Shown here: in pieces, positions 1 to 7,991 of the stretch
How the letters are laid out: every line of letters starts with the position of its first letter
Position numbering within the stretch: the stretch's first letter is position 1
Assembly (NCBI RefSeq): GCF_029067145.1
Contig: NZ_JAIEFA010000010.1
Location: forward strand, 1-27,196
DNA: 27,196 nt
Direction of reading: 5' to 3'
DNA from: Helicobacter sp.
GTDB taxonomy: Bacteria; Campylobacterota; Campylobacteria; Campylobacterales; Helicobacteraceae
Made by a program: the position numbers and the translations under genes
The notes under the pieces: model-generated
What the model was told of the DNA's origin: nothing
The model's input: the letters and a program-made list of their open reading frames with translations, nothing else
The model's database searches: none

Positions 1-48
1 GTGCGTAAGCTAAAAGAGAAACACAAGAAAAGAGTTAAGATTCCATAG
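1..48 (+). CDS. possible C-terminal tail of an upstream gene (partial)
   Basis: Frame 1 is open from the first base to a TAG at 46-48 and encodes a very basic tail, VRKLKEKHKKRVKIP. Lysine- and arginine-rich tails are common at the C-terminus of membrane or RNA-binding proteins, and a hairpin follows about 30 bases later, which fits the end of a gene. Fifteen codons are too few to identify a family, and the open frame could be chance. No function is proposed. Confidence 0.3.
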   Translation: MRKLKEKHKKRVKIP

Positions 49-79
49 TGAATTTACTTTATGCTTGATTTTAGATTGC

Positions 80-99
80 CACAGCCCTAAAGGGCTTTG
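80..99 (+). terminator. short GC-rich hairpin, possible terminator of the upstream gene
   Basis: AGCCC (83-87) and GGGCT (92-96) form a perfect 5-bp stem with a TAAA loop, extendable past one mismatch. It is followed by TTT only, so the U-tract is weak. It lies after the TAG at 46-48 and before the promoter at 156-184, the expected place for an end-of-transcript signal. Confidence 0.45.
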
Positions 100-155
100 C
101 AAGGATAAACAATACTACAAGTATGCAAGATACAGATTACCACGCATTTAAAAAC

Positions 156-184
156 TTGCTTGGGGGAATAATTCAAGGTATAAT
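156..184 (+). promoter_or_regulatory. sigma70-type promoter for the ubiD-like gene
   Basis: TTGCTT (156-161), a 17-base spacer and a perfect TATAAT (179-184) lie 40 bases before the ATG at 224. Transcription would start near 191. The spacing and the perfect -10 make this one of the better promoter candidates in the window. Confidence 0.65.
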
Positions 185-223
185 TTTACCCAAAACTTCA
201 ATGAGGCACAATCAAGGAAAATT

Positions 224-2134
224 ATGCGACAAACGATAGATTTACTCAAAGCACATAATGAATTAAAAATTATCACAGAACCCTTAGATGTGGAGTTAGA
301 GATTCCGCATTTGGCATATTTGGAGGTGAAACATAAAAATTCCAAAGCTCTGCTTTTTACTAATCCTGTGGATAAGGCACGGCAGATTAGCTACGAAACC
401 CCAGTGCTAATGAATCTTTTTGGCAGTTTTTCTCGCGTGCAGTTGCTTGTAGGCGATACGCAAGGAATCGCGCAAGAGGTAGCAGAACTTATTAAACTCA
501 AACCCCCGAAATCTTTAAAAGAAGCTTTAAAAATTGCTCCTAAAATGCTTAATTTGCGCTTTTTAGCTCCTAAAGTCCTCAAGGAAAAAGGCTTATGTCA
601 AGAAGTCATTGTCAAAGGAGCAGAGGTAGATTTGGGTGCGATTCCAATTCTCAAAACTTGGAGTGAAGATGGGGGGAGATTTATCACAATGGGGCAATGT
701 TACACACAAAGCCTAGATGGAAGCGTGCGGAATCTCGGAATGTATCGCTTGCAAGTGTATGATAAAAATCATCTAGGATTGCATTGGCAAGTGCATAAGG
801 ATAGCGTAAGTTTGCTAGAGGAATACCATAAAGCAAACAAAAAAATGCCTGTGAGTATCGCAATCGGTGGCGACCCTCTCTATACTTGGTGTGCTACCGC
901 GCCTTTGCCTTATGGTTTGTTTGAATTAATGCTGTATGGATTTATCCGCAAAAATCGCGCGAAAATGGTGCGTTGCGTCAGCAATGAACTTTGTGTGCCT
1001 TATGATGCGGATTTTGTGATTGAAGGGTTTGTTGAGCCTAATGCAATGCGTGATGAGGGGAGGTTTGGCGACCACACGGGATTCTATACTCCTATTGAAC
1101 CTTATCCGGTGCTAGAAGTGAGTGCAATCACGCACAAAAAAAATCCTGTTTATCTCGCGACGGTGGTTGGTAAGCCACCTTTGGAGGATAAATATTTAGG
1201 ATTCCCCACAGAACGAATCTTTTTGCCCCTCTTGCAAACCACAACACCGAATTTAATAGACTATTATATGCCTGAAAATGGTGTGTTCCATAATCTGATT
1301 TTAGCCAAAATCAAAGCGCGTTTTCCTCATATTGCCCAGCAGAGTATGCACGCATTTTGGGGTGTGGGGCAGATGAGTTTCGTTAAACACGCGATTTTTG
1401 TCGGAGAAAATGCGCCAAGTTTGCAAAGTGCAGAGATTGTTCCTTATATCCTCAATCATTTTTCAGTGCAGAATTGCCTAATGAGTGAGGGAGTATGCGA
1501 CGCGCTAGACCACGCTTCTCCTAGTTTTGCGCAAGGTGGGAAATTGGGCTTAGATTGCACCCGTGAGGACGAAATAGAAAGCACATTGGAAGTCGCCAGT
1601 GAGGAGCAATTACATAAGCTATTGAATGAAATTTTGAGTGTTAGCGGGGAAGTGAAGTGTGTGCGACAAATTTATCAAGACACAAAGAATCCTATTGTAT
1701 TAGTAGGAATAGATAAAAAAGAAAGTCTTAAAAAAGCATTTTTAGCACTAGAGCAAGCAAATTTGGAGAGCTTATCCTCTGCAAATGTGGAATCTCATAC
1801 GCAAAACATAGAATCCCTAAAAAGATTTTTGCGTATTGTGGTGATTGTGGATTTTGCTAAAAACGATTTGGAGAATCTTTATATGTTGCTTTGGCGCGTA
1901 GTGAATAATATAGATGCAAAACGCGACATAAAAATCATTGGTAAAACTTTGTTGCTTGATGCGTGCGACAAGGGTTTGTGTGATGATTATACGCGTGAGT
2001 GGCCCAAAGAAACGGATTGCTCACGCGAAGTTTTAGACAAGCTAGAAAAACTTGGATTATTAAATGATTTTGGAGATTTAGAAAGCTTTTATCGCGCCTT
2101 TCATATTGATAAATCCTATGATTCCAAAATGTGA
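224..2134 (+). CDS. ubiD: UbiD-family prenylated-FMN-dependent decarboxylase
   Basis: This 636-residue protein has the UbiD-family core: NLGMYRLQV at about 170-178, SIAIGGDPLYTWCATAPLP at about 211-229, and the active-site stretch EPNAMRDEGRFGDHTGFY at about 271-288, with Glu/Arg/Glu spaced as in prenyl-FMN decarboxylases. Family enzymes non-oxidatively decarboxylate aromatic or unsaturated acids using prenylated FMN made by a UbiX partner, which is not in this window. Helicobacter makes menaquinone by the futalosine route, so the likely role (inferred) is a late naphthoate decarboxylation rather than ubiquinone synthesis. The length is close to what I recall for the H. pylori homologue, about 616 residues, and longer than short MqnL-type proteins because of a C-terminal extension. 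The start has AAGGA just upstream and its own promoter at 156-184. Confidence 0.88.
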   Translation: MRQTIDLLKAHNELKIITEPLDVELEIPHLAYLEVKHKNSKALLFTNPVDKARQISYETPVLMNLFGSFSRVQLLVGDTQGIAQEVAELIKLKPPKSLKEALKIAPKMLNLRFLAPKVLKEKGLCQEVIVKGAEVDLGAIPILKTWSEDGGRFITMGQCYTQSLDGSVRNLGMYRLQVYDKNHLGLHWQVHKDSVSLLEEYHKANKKMPVSIAIGGDPLYTWCATAPLPYGLFELMLYGFIRKNRAKMVRCVSNELCVPYDADFVIEGFVEPNAMRDEGRFGDHTGFYTPIEPYPVLEVSAITHKKNPVYLATVVGKPPLEDKYLGFPTERIFLPLLQTTTPNLIDYYMPENGVFHNLILAKIKARFPHIAQQSMHAFWGVGQMSFVKHAIFVGENAPSLQSAEIVPYILNHFSVQNCLMSEGVCDALDHASPSFAQGGKLGLDCTREDEIESTLEVASEEQLHKLLNEILSVSGEVKCVRQIYQDTKNPIVLVGIDKKESLKKAFLALEQANLESLSSANVESHTQNIESLKRFLRIVVIVDFAKNDLENLYMLLWRVVNNIDAKRDIKIIGKTLLLDACDKGLCDDYTREWPKETDCSREVLDKLEKLGLLNDFGDLESFYRAFHIDKSYDSKM

Positions 2135-2201
2135 AGTTTTACTTGACAATTTTAAAGTAGAATTTCAATCAAAGAATTTATAAGGAATTTAAGGATTACA
2201 A

Positions 2202-2771
2202 ATGGTTGAAAATGCACAGGCAAAAATTGCAAGCAAAACGCGTAAGAATTGGTTGAAAGACTTGAAATCAGAAATTATGGAGTTGCGTTATCAAGGGTTG
2301 CAAGACAATGTAATCAAAAAGAATATGCACAAAAAATTTCGGGAATATTCTAGCACGACAGAACTTTTTGTCGGGTTTGTATTTTTTATGGTTTTGTTAA
2401 ATCTTGTGGGTTTTGGGTTGCACATTGGTTATGCGGTTTTGATGTGGGAAGTGCATATTTACGAGTTTAGCACAAGCCTTTCGCCCTATGTGTCTATGTT
2501 GATTTTTGGGGTTTTATGTATTGTGCTTGCGGGAATTTTTATCTTTTGGTTGCATTTTTTTATGGATTTTTTGAAATTTTATAAAACTCTTGATGACGCA
2601 TTAGAAGAGCAATTTTATTTGAAACTCATCAAGATGTTTTTGCTTTTGGGCTTGATTGGATTTGTAGTTTTTATGATTCTAGTTTTTTTTGTAGGAATGC
2701 AAATCGCAGAAGTCTATGGAATGCCATTAGGGCGCAGTCTTTATGAGATTTTGGGAGAAATTTTTGATTGA
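2202..2771 (+). CDS. three-helix inner-membrane protein of unknown function
   Basis: The 189-residue product has a basic, hydrophilic N-terminus (about 1-52) with amphipathic, coiled-coil-like character. Three hydrophobic segments follow, at about 54-82, 96-120 and 143-167, and then a short acidic tail. No Cys pair, catalytic motif or signal peptide is visible and I do not recognise the family. The ATG has AAGGA at 2191-2195. The gap to the upstream ubiD-like stop is 67 bases, and the 3' end overlaps the next gene at TTGATTGA, so this gene and the CvfB-like gene are probably translated from one transcript. A cytoplasmic N-terminal domain on a membrane anchor is the most that can be said. Confidence 0.8.
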   Translation: MVENAQAKIASKTRKNWLKDLKSEIMELRYQGLQDNVIKKNMHKKFREYSSTTELFVGFVFFMVLLNLVGFGLHIGYAVLMWEVHIYEFSTSLSPYVSMLIFGVLCIVLAGIFIFWLHFFMDFLKFYKTLDDALEEQFYLKLIKMFLLLGLIGFVVFMILVFFVGMQIAEVYGMPLGRSLYEILGEIFD

Positions 2772-3600
2772 AATAGGAGTTTGTAAAGAGCTAAAAATTA
2801 TCCGTTTTGCTAAAGTGGGTGCTTATTTACAAAGCGGGCAAGAAGAGGTGTTGTTGCCAAATAAATATTTACCCAAAGGCGCAAAAATAGAAGATAAGAT
2901 TCTAGTGTTTTTATACACAGATTCGCAAGATCGCCCCATAGCTACAACCTTAACGCCCAAAGCGCAAAGGGGAGAAATCGCAGCCTTAAAAGTGGTGGAT
3001 AAAAATAATTTTGGCTGTTTTTTGGATTTGGGAATCGCCAAAGATGTGTTTATGCCGACTAAGACGCCTCAAAAATATCCCTTAGGTTCTCAAGTGGCAG
3101 TTTTTTTGAGTGTAGATAGAGAGAATCGTTTGCTTGCAAAAGAGAACATTAAACCTTATTTAAGCAATTTTTGTGAGAATCTTACCAATCTGAAAGCGGG
3201 GTTTAAGGTTAGGATTCTGCCTTTTAGAATCACTCCTTTGGGTTATGAATGTGTTGTGAATGGAGTGAATTTGGGATTGATTTATCAAAATGAAATTTTT
3301 GGAGAATTTTCCCTTTTTGAAGAGCGCGAAGGATATATTAAACGCATTTATTCCAATGGTAAATGTGATTTGAGCTTAAAGCACCCTAAAGAAAAAAATT
3401 CAACATCGCAAGAAAGCGGAAAAGTCTTAGAGATTCTGTGCCAAAAAGGTGGGAAGCTGAATCTGCATTATGATAGCAAACCAAGTGAGATTCAATCCGT
3501 GTGTGCAATGAGTAAAAAGGCTTTTAAACGCGCTTTAAGCCATTTATTAGAAGAAAATAAAATCACTCTAAACCCAAAAGTTGGTATTGAACTAAAGTAA
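2764..3600 (+). CDS. CvfB-like S1-domain RNA-binding protein
   Basis: The 278-residue product has the CvfB layout: an S1-like barrel at about 10-63, a second S1 repeat at about 71-126 (around GCFLDLGIAKDVFMP), a third degenerate repeat at about 143-203, and a C-terminal winged-helix-like part ending MSKKAFKRALSHLLEENKI. Family members bind RNA and affect expression of secreted or virulence factors in Staphylococcus aureus; the role here is unknown. I chose the TTG at 2764 over the ATG at 2743 for two reasons. GGGAGA (2753-2758) sits 5 bases upstream of it, and the resulting N-terminus MIEIGVCKELKIIR lines up with the usual CvfB start (M..IG....L.V.R). The ATG would add seven residues and has poor ribosome-binding context. 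The start overlaps the stop of the membrane-protein gene by 8 bases, suggesting translational coupling. Confidence 0.82.
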   Translation: MIEIGVCKELKIIRFAKVGAYLQSGQEEVLLPNKYLPKGAKIEDKILVFLYTDSQDRPIATTLTPKAQRGEIAALKVVDKNNFGCFLDLGIAKDVFMPTKTPQKYPLGSQVAVFLSVDRENRLLAKENIKPYLSNFCENLTNLKAGFKVRILPFRITPLGYECVVNGVNLGLIYQNEIFGEFSLFEEREGYIKRIYSNGKCDLSLKHPKEKNSTSQESGKVLEILCQKGGKLNLHYDSKPSEIQSVCAMSKKAFKRALSHLLEENKITLNPKVGIELK

Positions 3601-3865
3601 TCTTTTGCTTCATTGTAGAATCCCGTTGTGTTATGTAATTTTTCTTAAAAATAGAGGGAGAAATTTCTTTGTTATAAAACGAAACTATAAGCAAATTTTT
3701 TAAAAGAATGTTTCTTTTTGTATCATTTAAATTCTTAAGAAAAGAGAAACAAAAGATTTTAAAAAGTAATAGAAAAATTGACTTTTTATAAAGTTTTTTA
3801 AGGTGGCGATTCCTTTTGTAATGTAAAGCTAAAGTGAATCTTTGCGCCTTATTTTGTGATTTTCT

Positions 3866-3894
3866 TTCAAAATTTAAGAGAATTACGCTAAGAT
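3866..3894 (+). promoter_or_regulatory. likely promoter of the nuo operon
   Basis: TAAGAT at 3889-3894 is a reasonable -10 element. TTCAAA at 3866-3871, 17 bases upstream, matches the -35 consensus at four of six positions. Transcription would begin around 3901, giving a leader of about 28 bases before the GTG at 3929. Campylobacterota promoters often have weak -35 boxes, so the -10 carries most of the weight. Confidence 0.5.
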
Positions 3895-3916
3895 ACGCAA
3901 GAAAGTTTTATGACTT

Positions 3917-3921
3917 AAAGG
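3917..3921 (+). promoter_or_regulatory. ribosome-binding site deciding the nuoA start
   Basis: AAAGG ends 7 bases before the GTG at 3929. It is only 1 base from the TTG at 3923, which is too close, so GTG is the better start. Confidence 0.65.
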
Positions 3922-3928
3922 TTTGCAA

Positions 3929-4318
3929 GTGTCGCATTTAGATATTTCTCATCCATATTTTGGTGTATTCGTTATTTTTGTTTTTACTTTTGGTGCGTTT
4001 TTAATGACAACTTTTCTTTCGCGATTCGTGGGGCGGAAGTTGGCAAATAAAAACACGCAAAAGCTGAAGTTAGCCCCTTATGAATGTGGTTTAGCACCCA
4101 CGAAGCAGCCCAATAGAATCTCCTCACAATTTTATATTATGGCATTGTTGTTTATTCTTTTTGATGTGGAGATTATTTTTATGTTTCCTTGGGCTGTGGA
4201 TTTTAAGGTTCTTGGTGCTTTTGGATTTATTGAAATGGTTTTATTTGTTTTGTTGCTCGTGATTGGATTTGTTTATGCTTGGAGAAAAGGAGCTTTGAAA
4301 TGGCAGAGCATGAAGTAG
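3929..4318 (+). CDS. nuoA: complex I subunit NuoA
   Basis: NuoA is a small membrane subunit of proton-pumping complex I at the junction of the peripheral arm and the quinone site. The 129-residue product has three hydrophobic helices and the family marks YECG in the loop after helix 1 and FILFDVEIIFMFPWA in helix 2, whose acidic residues belong to the quinone-linked proton path. Length is close to other Helicobacter NuoA proteins. The GTG at 3929 is chosen over the in-frame TTG at 3923 because AAAGG (3917-3921) is correctly spaced only for GTG. It is the first gene of the nuo operon, and its 3' end overlaps nuoB by 19 bases, so nuoB translation is probably coupled to it. Confidence 0.93.
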   Translation: MSHLDISHPYFGVFVIFVFTFGAFLMTTFLSRFVGRKLANKNTQKLKLAPYECGLAPTKQPNRISSQFYIMALLFILFDVEIIFMFPWAVDFKVLGAFGFIEMVLFVLLLVIGFVYAWRKGALKWQSMK

Positions 4319-4809
4319 ATTATCTTAAAGGCGGGGGGTTGCCTATTGCGCTAACAAGCGTAGATAAATTGTTGAATTGGGGGCGTAGCAATTCGCTTTG
4401 GGCAATGACTTATGGATTGGCTTGCTGTGCGATTGAAATGATGGCAACGGGTGCTAGTCGTTATGATTTTGACAGATTTGGGACGATTTTTAGGGCAAGT
4501 CCTAGACAAAGTGATGTGATGATTATTGCAGGCACTGTTACTAAAAAGCACGCACAATTTGTGAGACGATTATATGACCAAATGCCAGAACCCAAATGGG
4601 TGATTTCTATGGGAAGTTGTGCAAACACCGGTGGAATGTTTAATACTTATGCCACCGTGCAGGGAGTGGATAGAATCATACCGGTAGATATTTATTTGCC
4701 AGGTTGTTCTCCGCGTCCAGAAACTTTGCAATATGCCCTTATGGTGCTCCAACAAAAAATCCGTAAGCAAAAATCTAATCGTGTGCAGCTTCCTAAGCGT
4801 TTAGTATAA
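4300..4809 (+). CDS. nuoB: complex I subunit NuoB (cluster N2)
   Basis: NuoB carries the terminal [4Fe-4S] cluster N2 that reduces quinone. The 169-residue protein shows the diagnostic tandem cysteines Cys42-Cys43 in LACCAIEMM, Cys107 in GSCANTGG and Cys136 in LPGCSPRP, together the complete N2 ligand set. The ATG at 4300 is preceded by AAAGGAG (4286-4292, 7-base gap). An in-frame TTG at 4279 would add seven unconserved residues. The start lies inside nuoA (19-base overlap). nuoC follows 9 bases after the stop. Confidence 0.96.
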   Translation: MAEHEVDYLKGGGLPIALTSVDKLLNWGRSNSLWAMTYGLACCAIEMMATGASRYDFDRFGTIFRASPRQSDVMIIAGTVTKKHAQFVRRLYDQMPEPKWVISMGSCANTGGMFNTYATVQGVDRIIPVDIYLPGCSPRPETLQYALMVLQQKIRKQKSNRVQLPKRLV

Positions 4810-4818
4810 AGGAATAGT

Positions 4819-5622
4819 ATGAGAAAATATAAGCCCAAAAATAATGCACAAAGAGAAGTTTATTATAAAGATAGATTTTATGTTTCCCCAAGAATCCCAA
4901 GAGAGCCTATAACTAATGACACGGTGTATTGCGCAGATGTAGAGATATTGGGCAGACAAGTCAAAGTCATAGAATCCTATCTTGAACGCGGAACATTGGT
5001 AATATGGGTAGAAAAGGATTCTATTTATAGTGCATTAGCAACCTTAAAAACAATTGGCTATGATGTCTTAAGTGAGCTTAGTGCAATAGATTATTTGGAG
5101 CAAAAAGGAGGCTTTGAAATCTTTTATCAAATGCTTTCTTTAAGTCGTGCGAAACGTTTGCGGGTAAAGACTTTTTTAAGAAAAGGTGAAAAAATAGAAT
5201 CTGTAACAGAATTATTCCGCAGTGCAGATTGGAGCGAACGCGAAATGTATGATATGTTTGGGATTCTACCTCTAGGACACCCTTATCCCAAACGTATTTT
5301 AATGCCCGATGATTGGGTGGGACACCCTTTGCTTAAAAGCTATCCTTTACAAGGAGATGAGGCGGCACAATGGTATGAAGTGGATACAATCTTTGGTAAA
5401 GAGAATCGCGAAGTCATTGGCGCAGAGCAGAGGGATTCTGCACGCATTGACCGCTATGATTCTACACGATTCTCTCATTTGGGTTATGAAGTGGAATATG
5501 GTGCAGAGGTGAAAGAGGGCGCAGAGAAACCACAACCGATTATGTATCAAGAGGAAGAGGGCGTGTTGTTTGTAACCAAACTAAAGCCAGAAAATTCCAA
5601 AGAGCTTAAAGAGAGGAAATAA
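4819..5622 (+). CDS. nuoC: complex I subunit NuoC (30-kDa type)
   Basis: NuoC is a peripheral-arm subunit that packs against NuoD and NuoB and carries no cofactor. The 267-residue product includes the family signature in WSEREMYDMFGI followed by GHPYPKRILMPDDWVGHPL and KSYPLQGDE. It is a separate protein, not fused to NuoD as in E. coli NuoCD. The basic N-terminal segment (about 1-30) and the acidic C-terminal tail beyond the conserved core are lineage-type extensions. AAGGA lies about 8 bases before the ATG. It is separated from nuoD by one base. Confidence 0.95.
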   Translation: MRKYKPKNNAQREVYYKDRFYVSPRIPREPITNDTVYCADVEILGRQVKVIESYLERGTLVIWVEKDSIYSALATLKTIGYDVLSELSAIDYLEQKGGFEIFYQMLSLSRAKRLRVKTFLRKGEKIESVTELFRSADWSEREMYDMFGILPLGHPYPKRILMPDDWVGHPLLKSYPLQGDEAAQWYEVDTIFGKENREVIGAEQRDSARIDRYDSTRFSHLGYEVEYGAEVKEGAEKPQPIMYQEEEGVLFVTKLKPENSKELKERK

Positions 5623-5623
5623 G

Positions 5624-6853
5624 ATGCAACAACCCAACAAATTAATGCCATTTTATGAAAATATTGCCTTTGACCGCATAAGTGATAATGTAATGGTAGT
5701 CAATTTTGGTCCTCAACACCCAAGTGCGCACGGGCAGTTGCGCTTAATTTTGGAGCTAGAGGGCGAAAAGGTAATCAAGGCAACTCCTGATGTGGGATAT
5801 TTACATCGTGGAATGGAAAAAATGGCAGAAAATATGATTTATAATGAATTTTTGCCTACAACAGATAGAATGGATTATATTGCTGCAAGTTCCAATAACT
5901 ATGCTTTTGCATTAAGTGTAGAAAAATTACTAGGTGTAGAAGTGCCTAGACGAGCAAAAGTGATTCGCACAATGCTTTTAGAACTCAATCGCATTATTTC
6001 TCATCTTTTTTGGCTTGCAACACACGCATTAGATGTGGGGGCAATGAGTATTTTCCTTTATTGCTTTAGAGAGCGTGAATTTGGCATTGATTTGATTGAG
6101 GATTATTGCGGTGCGAGATTAACGCATTCTAGTGTTAGAATCGGCGGAGTGCCACTAGATTTGCCGCAAGGTTGGATTGAAAAGTTAAAGGCTTATTTGG
6201 AGCTGTTACCAAGTCAAATTAAGCTTTATGAGGGAATCCTAAGCGAAAATAGAATCTGGCGTATGCGTTTGGAAAATGTGGGTGTTGTAAGCCCTGAAAT
6301 GGCAAAAAGTTGGGGATTAAGCGGGGTTTTGTTGCGTGGAAGTGGAATTGCTTGGGATATTCGCAAGGAAGAGCCCTATGAGCTTTATGATGAGTTGGAA
6401 TTTGATGTGCCTGTGGGAGAGAGCAATGATAGCTATGGACGCTATTTGCTCTATATGGAAGAAATGCGTCAAAGCATTAGAATCCTATATCAACTCATTG
6501 ATAAATATGAGGATACCGATACGCTTTTAATGTGTGAGGATACGCGTTATTTTTCTGCTCCAAAAGAACAAATTATGACGCAAAATTATTCTTTAATGCA
6601 GCATTTTGTTTTGGTTACACAAGGAATGCGTCCTCCTGTTGGCGAAGTATATGTCCCCACAGAATCTCCAAAAGGAGAGCTAGGATTCTTTATCCGCTCG
6701 GAAGGCGAACCTTATCCCTATCGTGTAAAAATGCGCACCCCTAGTTTTTTCCATACAGGAGTGTTGCAAGATTTGTTGCCCGGACATTATTTAGCCGATG
6801 TTGTAACGATTATTGGGAATACAAACATTGTATTTGGAGAGATTGACCGATGA
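5624..6853 (+). CDS. nuoD: complex I subunit NuoD (49-kDa type)
   Basis: NuoD forms most of the quinone-binding cavity with NuoB and is related to the large subunit of [NiFe] hydrogenases. In this 409-residue protein the quinone-site loop FGPQHPSAHGQLRL (about residues 28-41), GYLHRGMEKMAE, LTHSSVRIGG and LRGSGIAWDIRK are all recognisable. The length is normal for an unfused NuoD. GAGAGGAAAT precedes the ATG at a usable distance. Its stop overlaps the next start as ATGA (6850-6853), a typical translational-coupling junction. Confidence 0.96.
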   Translation: MQQPNKLMPFYENIAFDRISDNVMVVNFGPQHPSAHGQLRLILELEGEKVIKATPDVGYLHRGMEKMAENMIYNEFLPTTDRMDYIAASSNNYAFALSVEKLLGVEVPRRAKVIRTMLLELNRIISHLFWLATHALDVGAMSIFLYCFREREFGIDLIEDYCGARLTHSSVRIGGVPLDLPQGWIEKLKAYLELLPSQIKLYEGILSENRIWRMRLENVGVVSPEMAKSWGLSGVLLRGSGIAWDIRKEEPYELYDELEFDVPVGESNDSYGRYLLYMEEMRQSIRILYQLIDKYEDTDTLLMCEDTRYFSAPKEQIMTQNYSLMQHFVLVTQGMRPPVGEVYVPTESPKGELGFFIRSEGEPYPYRVKMRTPSFFHTGVLQDLLPGHYLADVVTIIGNTNIVFGEIDR

Positions 6854-7095
6854 AACGTTTTGATTTGCGCCATTTAAAAAATGATTTTTGTCCGCGCTTG
6901 AAAGCCATTTTGGACAATGAATTAGAAAGAGGAGAAGTAGGAATTTTTTTGTTTGAAGTATTGGACTTTGATAATGTGCAAAAGAGTGCGGATTTGGTGA
7001 AACAAAGTGGCAATACATTACTTAATTCTTTGCGATTTAATGAAGTGGATTGGACAATCATAGTAAGAAAAGAAACTGCAAAGGTTGCGGAATGA
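6850..7095 (+). CDS. NuoE-position protein, HP1264-like
   Basis: This 81-residue protein sits where nuoE is in most bacteria but has none of the NuoE [2Fe-2S] cysteines (only one Cys, in NDFCPRLK). Its start, MKRFDLRHLKNDF, resembles H. pylori HP1264, a small conserved nuo-operon protein of Helicobacter and Campylobacter. It overlaps nuoD (ATGA) and the following gene (ATGA, 7092-7095), so it is tightly coupled to complex I synthesis. A role as an adaptor for an alternative electron donor is inferred from position; no catalytic motif is visible. Confidence 0.85.
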   Translation: MKRFDLRHLKNDFCPRLKAILDNELERGEVGIFLFEVLDFDNVQKSADLVKQSGNTLLNSLRFNEVDWTIIVRKETAKVAE

Positions 7096-7991
7096 GTGCG
7101 TTGGTAGAATCTTTTTTGGCAAATGGCGGAAAGGCGCATTTTGTTGAATCCTTAGAAAAAAACGCATTAAAGGATAAAAATATTCTACTTTTGGGCGGAT
7201 TCGTGGAGGAATTTGCCTGTGTATTACAGCAGCAAGGAGTAGATTTAAAAGTTTTGGAATCGCAAGAGGATTGTAAGGATTCCATTCAAGTTTTTTTGCT
7301 CCACCCCTTAAACTTTAATCCTTATCCGAAGCTTTTACATTTTCTTTATGAAGTAGGCTGCGAAGAAGCAATTGTCGCTCTACTTGCTAGTGCGTTTTAT
7401 AGTATTTCTAATGGAGATTTGGAGCTAAAAGCATTTGTGGAATCCTTAGATGTGGGGTATTTGTCCTCTGAATGTAATTTAGCAGAAGAGGAATTAGGAC
7501 GGATTGCACAAAGCTTTCAATCACAAAAAAGTGTGCTTGTGTTAGGAAGAGATTTAAGCACACACAAGAGAGCGCGTAATATTGGAAAGATTCTAGCACT
7601 TTTGAGTAATGCACTCAATAAAATAGAAATTGTATTTTTAGAATCCGCGCCTCAAGAGATAGCAACCCACAAAAAGACTTCCATAGAGGCATTGGACGCG
7701 TTGGAATGTTATGACGGATTGGTAGCATATTTGCAAACCAAAGCATTAAAAGAACCAATCTTGGAAGTTTCTAAGCAATTTAGTCAAGTAGGCAAGATAC
7801 AAGAGGAATCAGAAATTGAAGTGCAACTCATAGAATCGGATAAAACAATACAAGTCAAACTGCATAAGAATATGCAATTAAAAGGTATGGTTGGGATTTT
7901 GTGGATTCCACAAACATTGGACTTTAAAAAAGATTGGAACTTAGAAAATGAATTTTGCTATAAAAAAGTCAAAATAAGCAAGGTGGCATAA
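7092..7991 (+). CDS. NuoF-position protein, HP1265-like
   Basis: This 299-residue protein occupies the nuoF position but lacks the FMN/NADH-binding glycine-rich loop and the [4Fe-4S] cysteine motif of NuoF. It resembles the H. pylori HP1265 type of complex I protein. Visible features are a hydrophobic strand-like stretch, KNILLLGGFVEEFACVL, near the N-terminus, LVLGRDLSTHKRA in the middle, and a C-terminal part ending VGILWIPQTLDFKKDW. The ATG at 7092 is chosen because the upstream in-frame TTG at 7050 would only add sequence overlapping the previous gene, and AAAGG lies a few bases upstream. Its stop overlaps the nuoG start by one base (TAATG). A role in binding reduced flavodoxin or ferredoxin, or in bridging to NuoG, is inferred. 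Confidence 0.83.
   Translation: MSALVESFLANGGKAHFVESLEKNALKDKNILLLGGFVEEFACVLQQQGVDLKVLESQEDCKDSIQVFLLHPLNFNPYPKLLHFLYEVGCEEAIVALLASAFYSISNGDLELKAFVESLDVGYLSSECNLAEEELGRIAQSFQSQKSVLVLGRDLSTHKRARNIGKILALLSNALNKIEIVFLESAPQEIATHKKTSIEALDALECYDGLVAYLQTKALKEPILEVSKQFSQVGKIQEESEIEVQLIESDKTIQVKLHKNMQLKGMVGILWIPQTLDFKKDWNLENEFCYKKVKISKVA

Larger units (their letters stand above)
3601..3928. other. AT-rich intergenic region before the nuo operon
   Basis: These 328 bases have no plausible gene on either strand. The first part lacks a convincing terminator. An imperfect inverted repeat pairs GTTTCTTTTT (3710-3719) with AAAGAGAAAC (3741-3750), 9 of 10 bases matching, and encloses the perfect palindrome TTCTTAAGAA (3732-3741). 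The end holds the nuo promoter and nuoA ribosome-binding site. The length leaves room for regulator binding or a small RNA, but I see no clear RNA gene. Confidence 0.6.

Noticed and set aside
148..345. Minus-strand open frame across the ubiD start and promoter
   Set aside because: It overlaps a good promoter and a well-supported gene, and its product has no recognisable features.
2143..2163. TTGACA and TAGAAT upstream of the membrane-protein gene as a promoter
   Set aside because: The boxes are only 9 bases apart, too close for a sigma70 promoter; TAGAAT alone could act as a -10 but is weak evidence.
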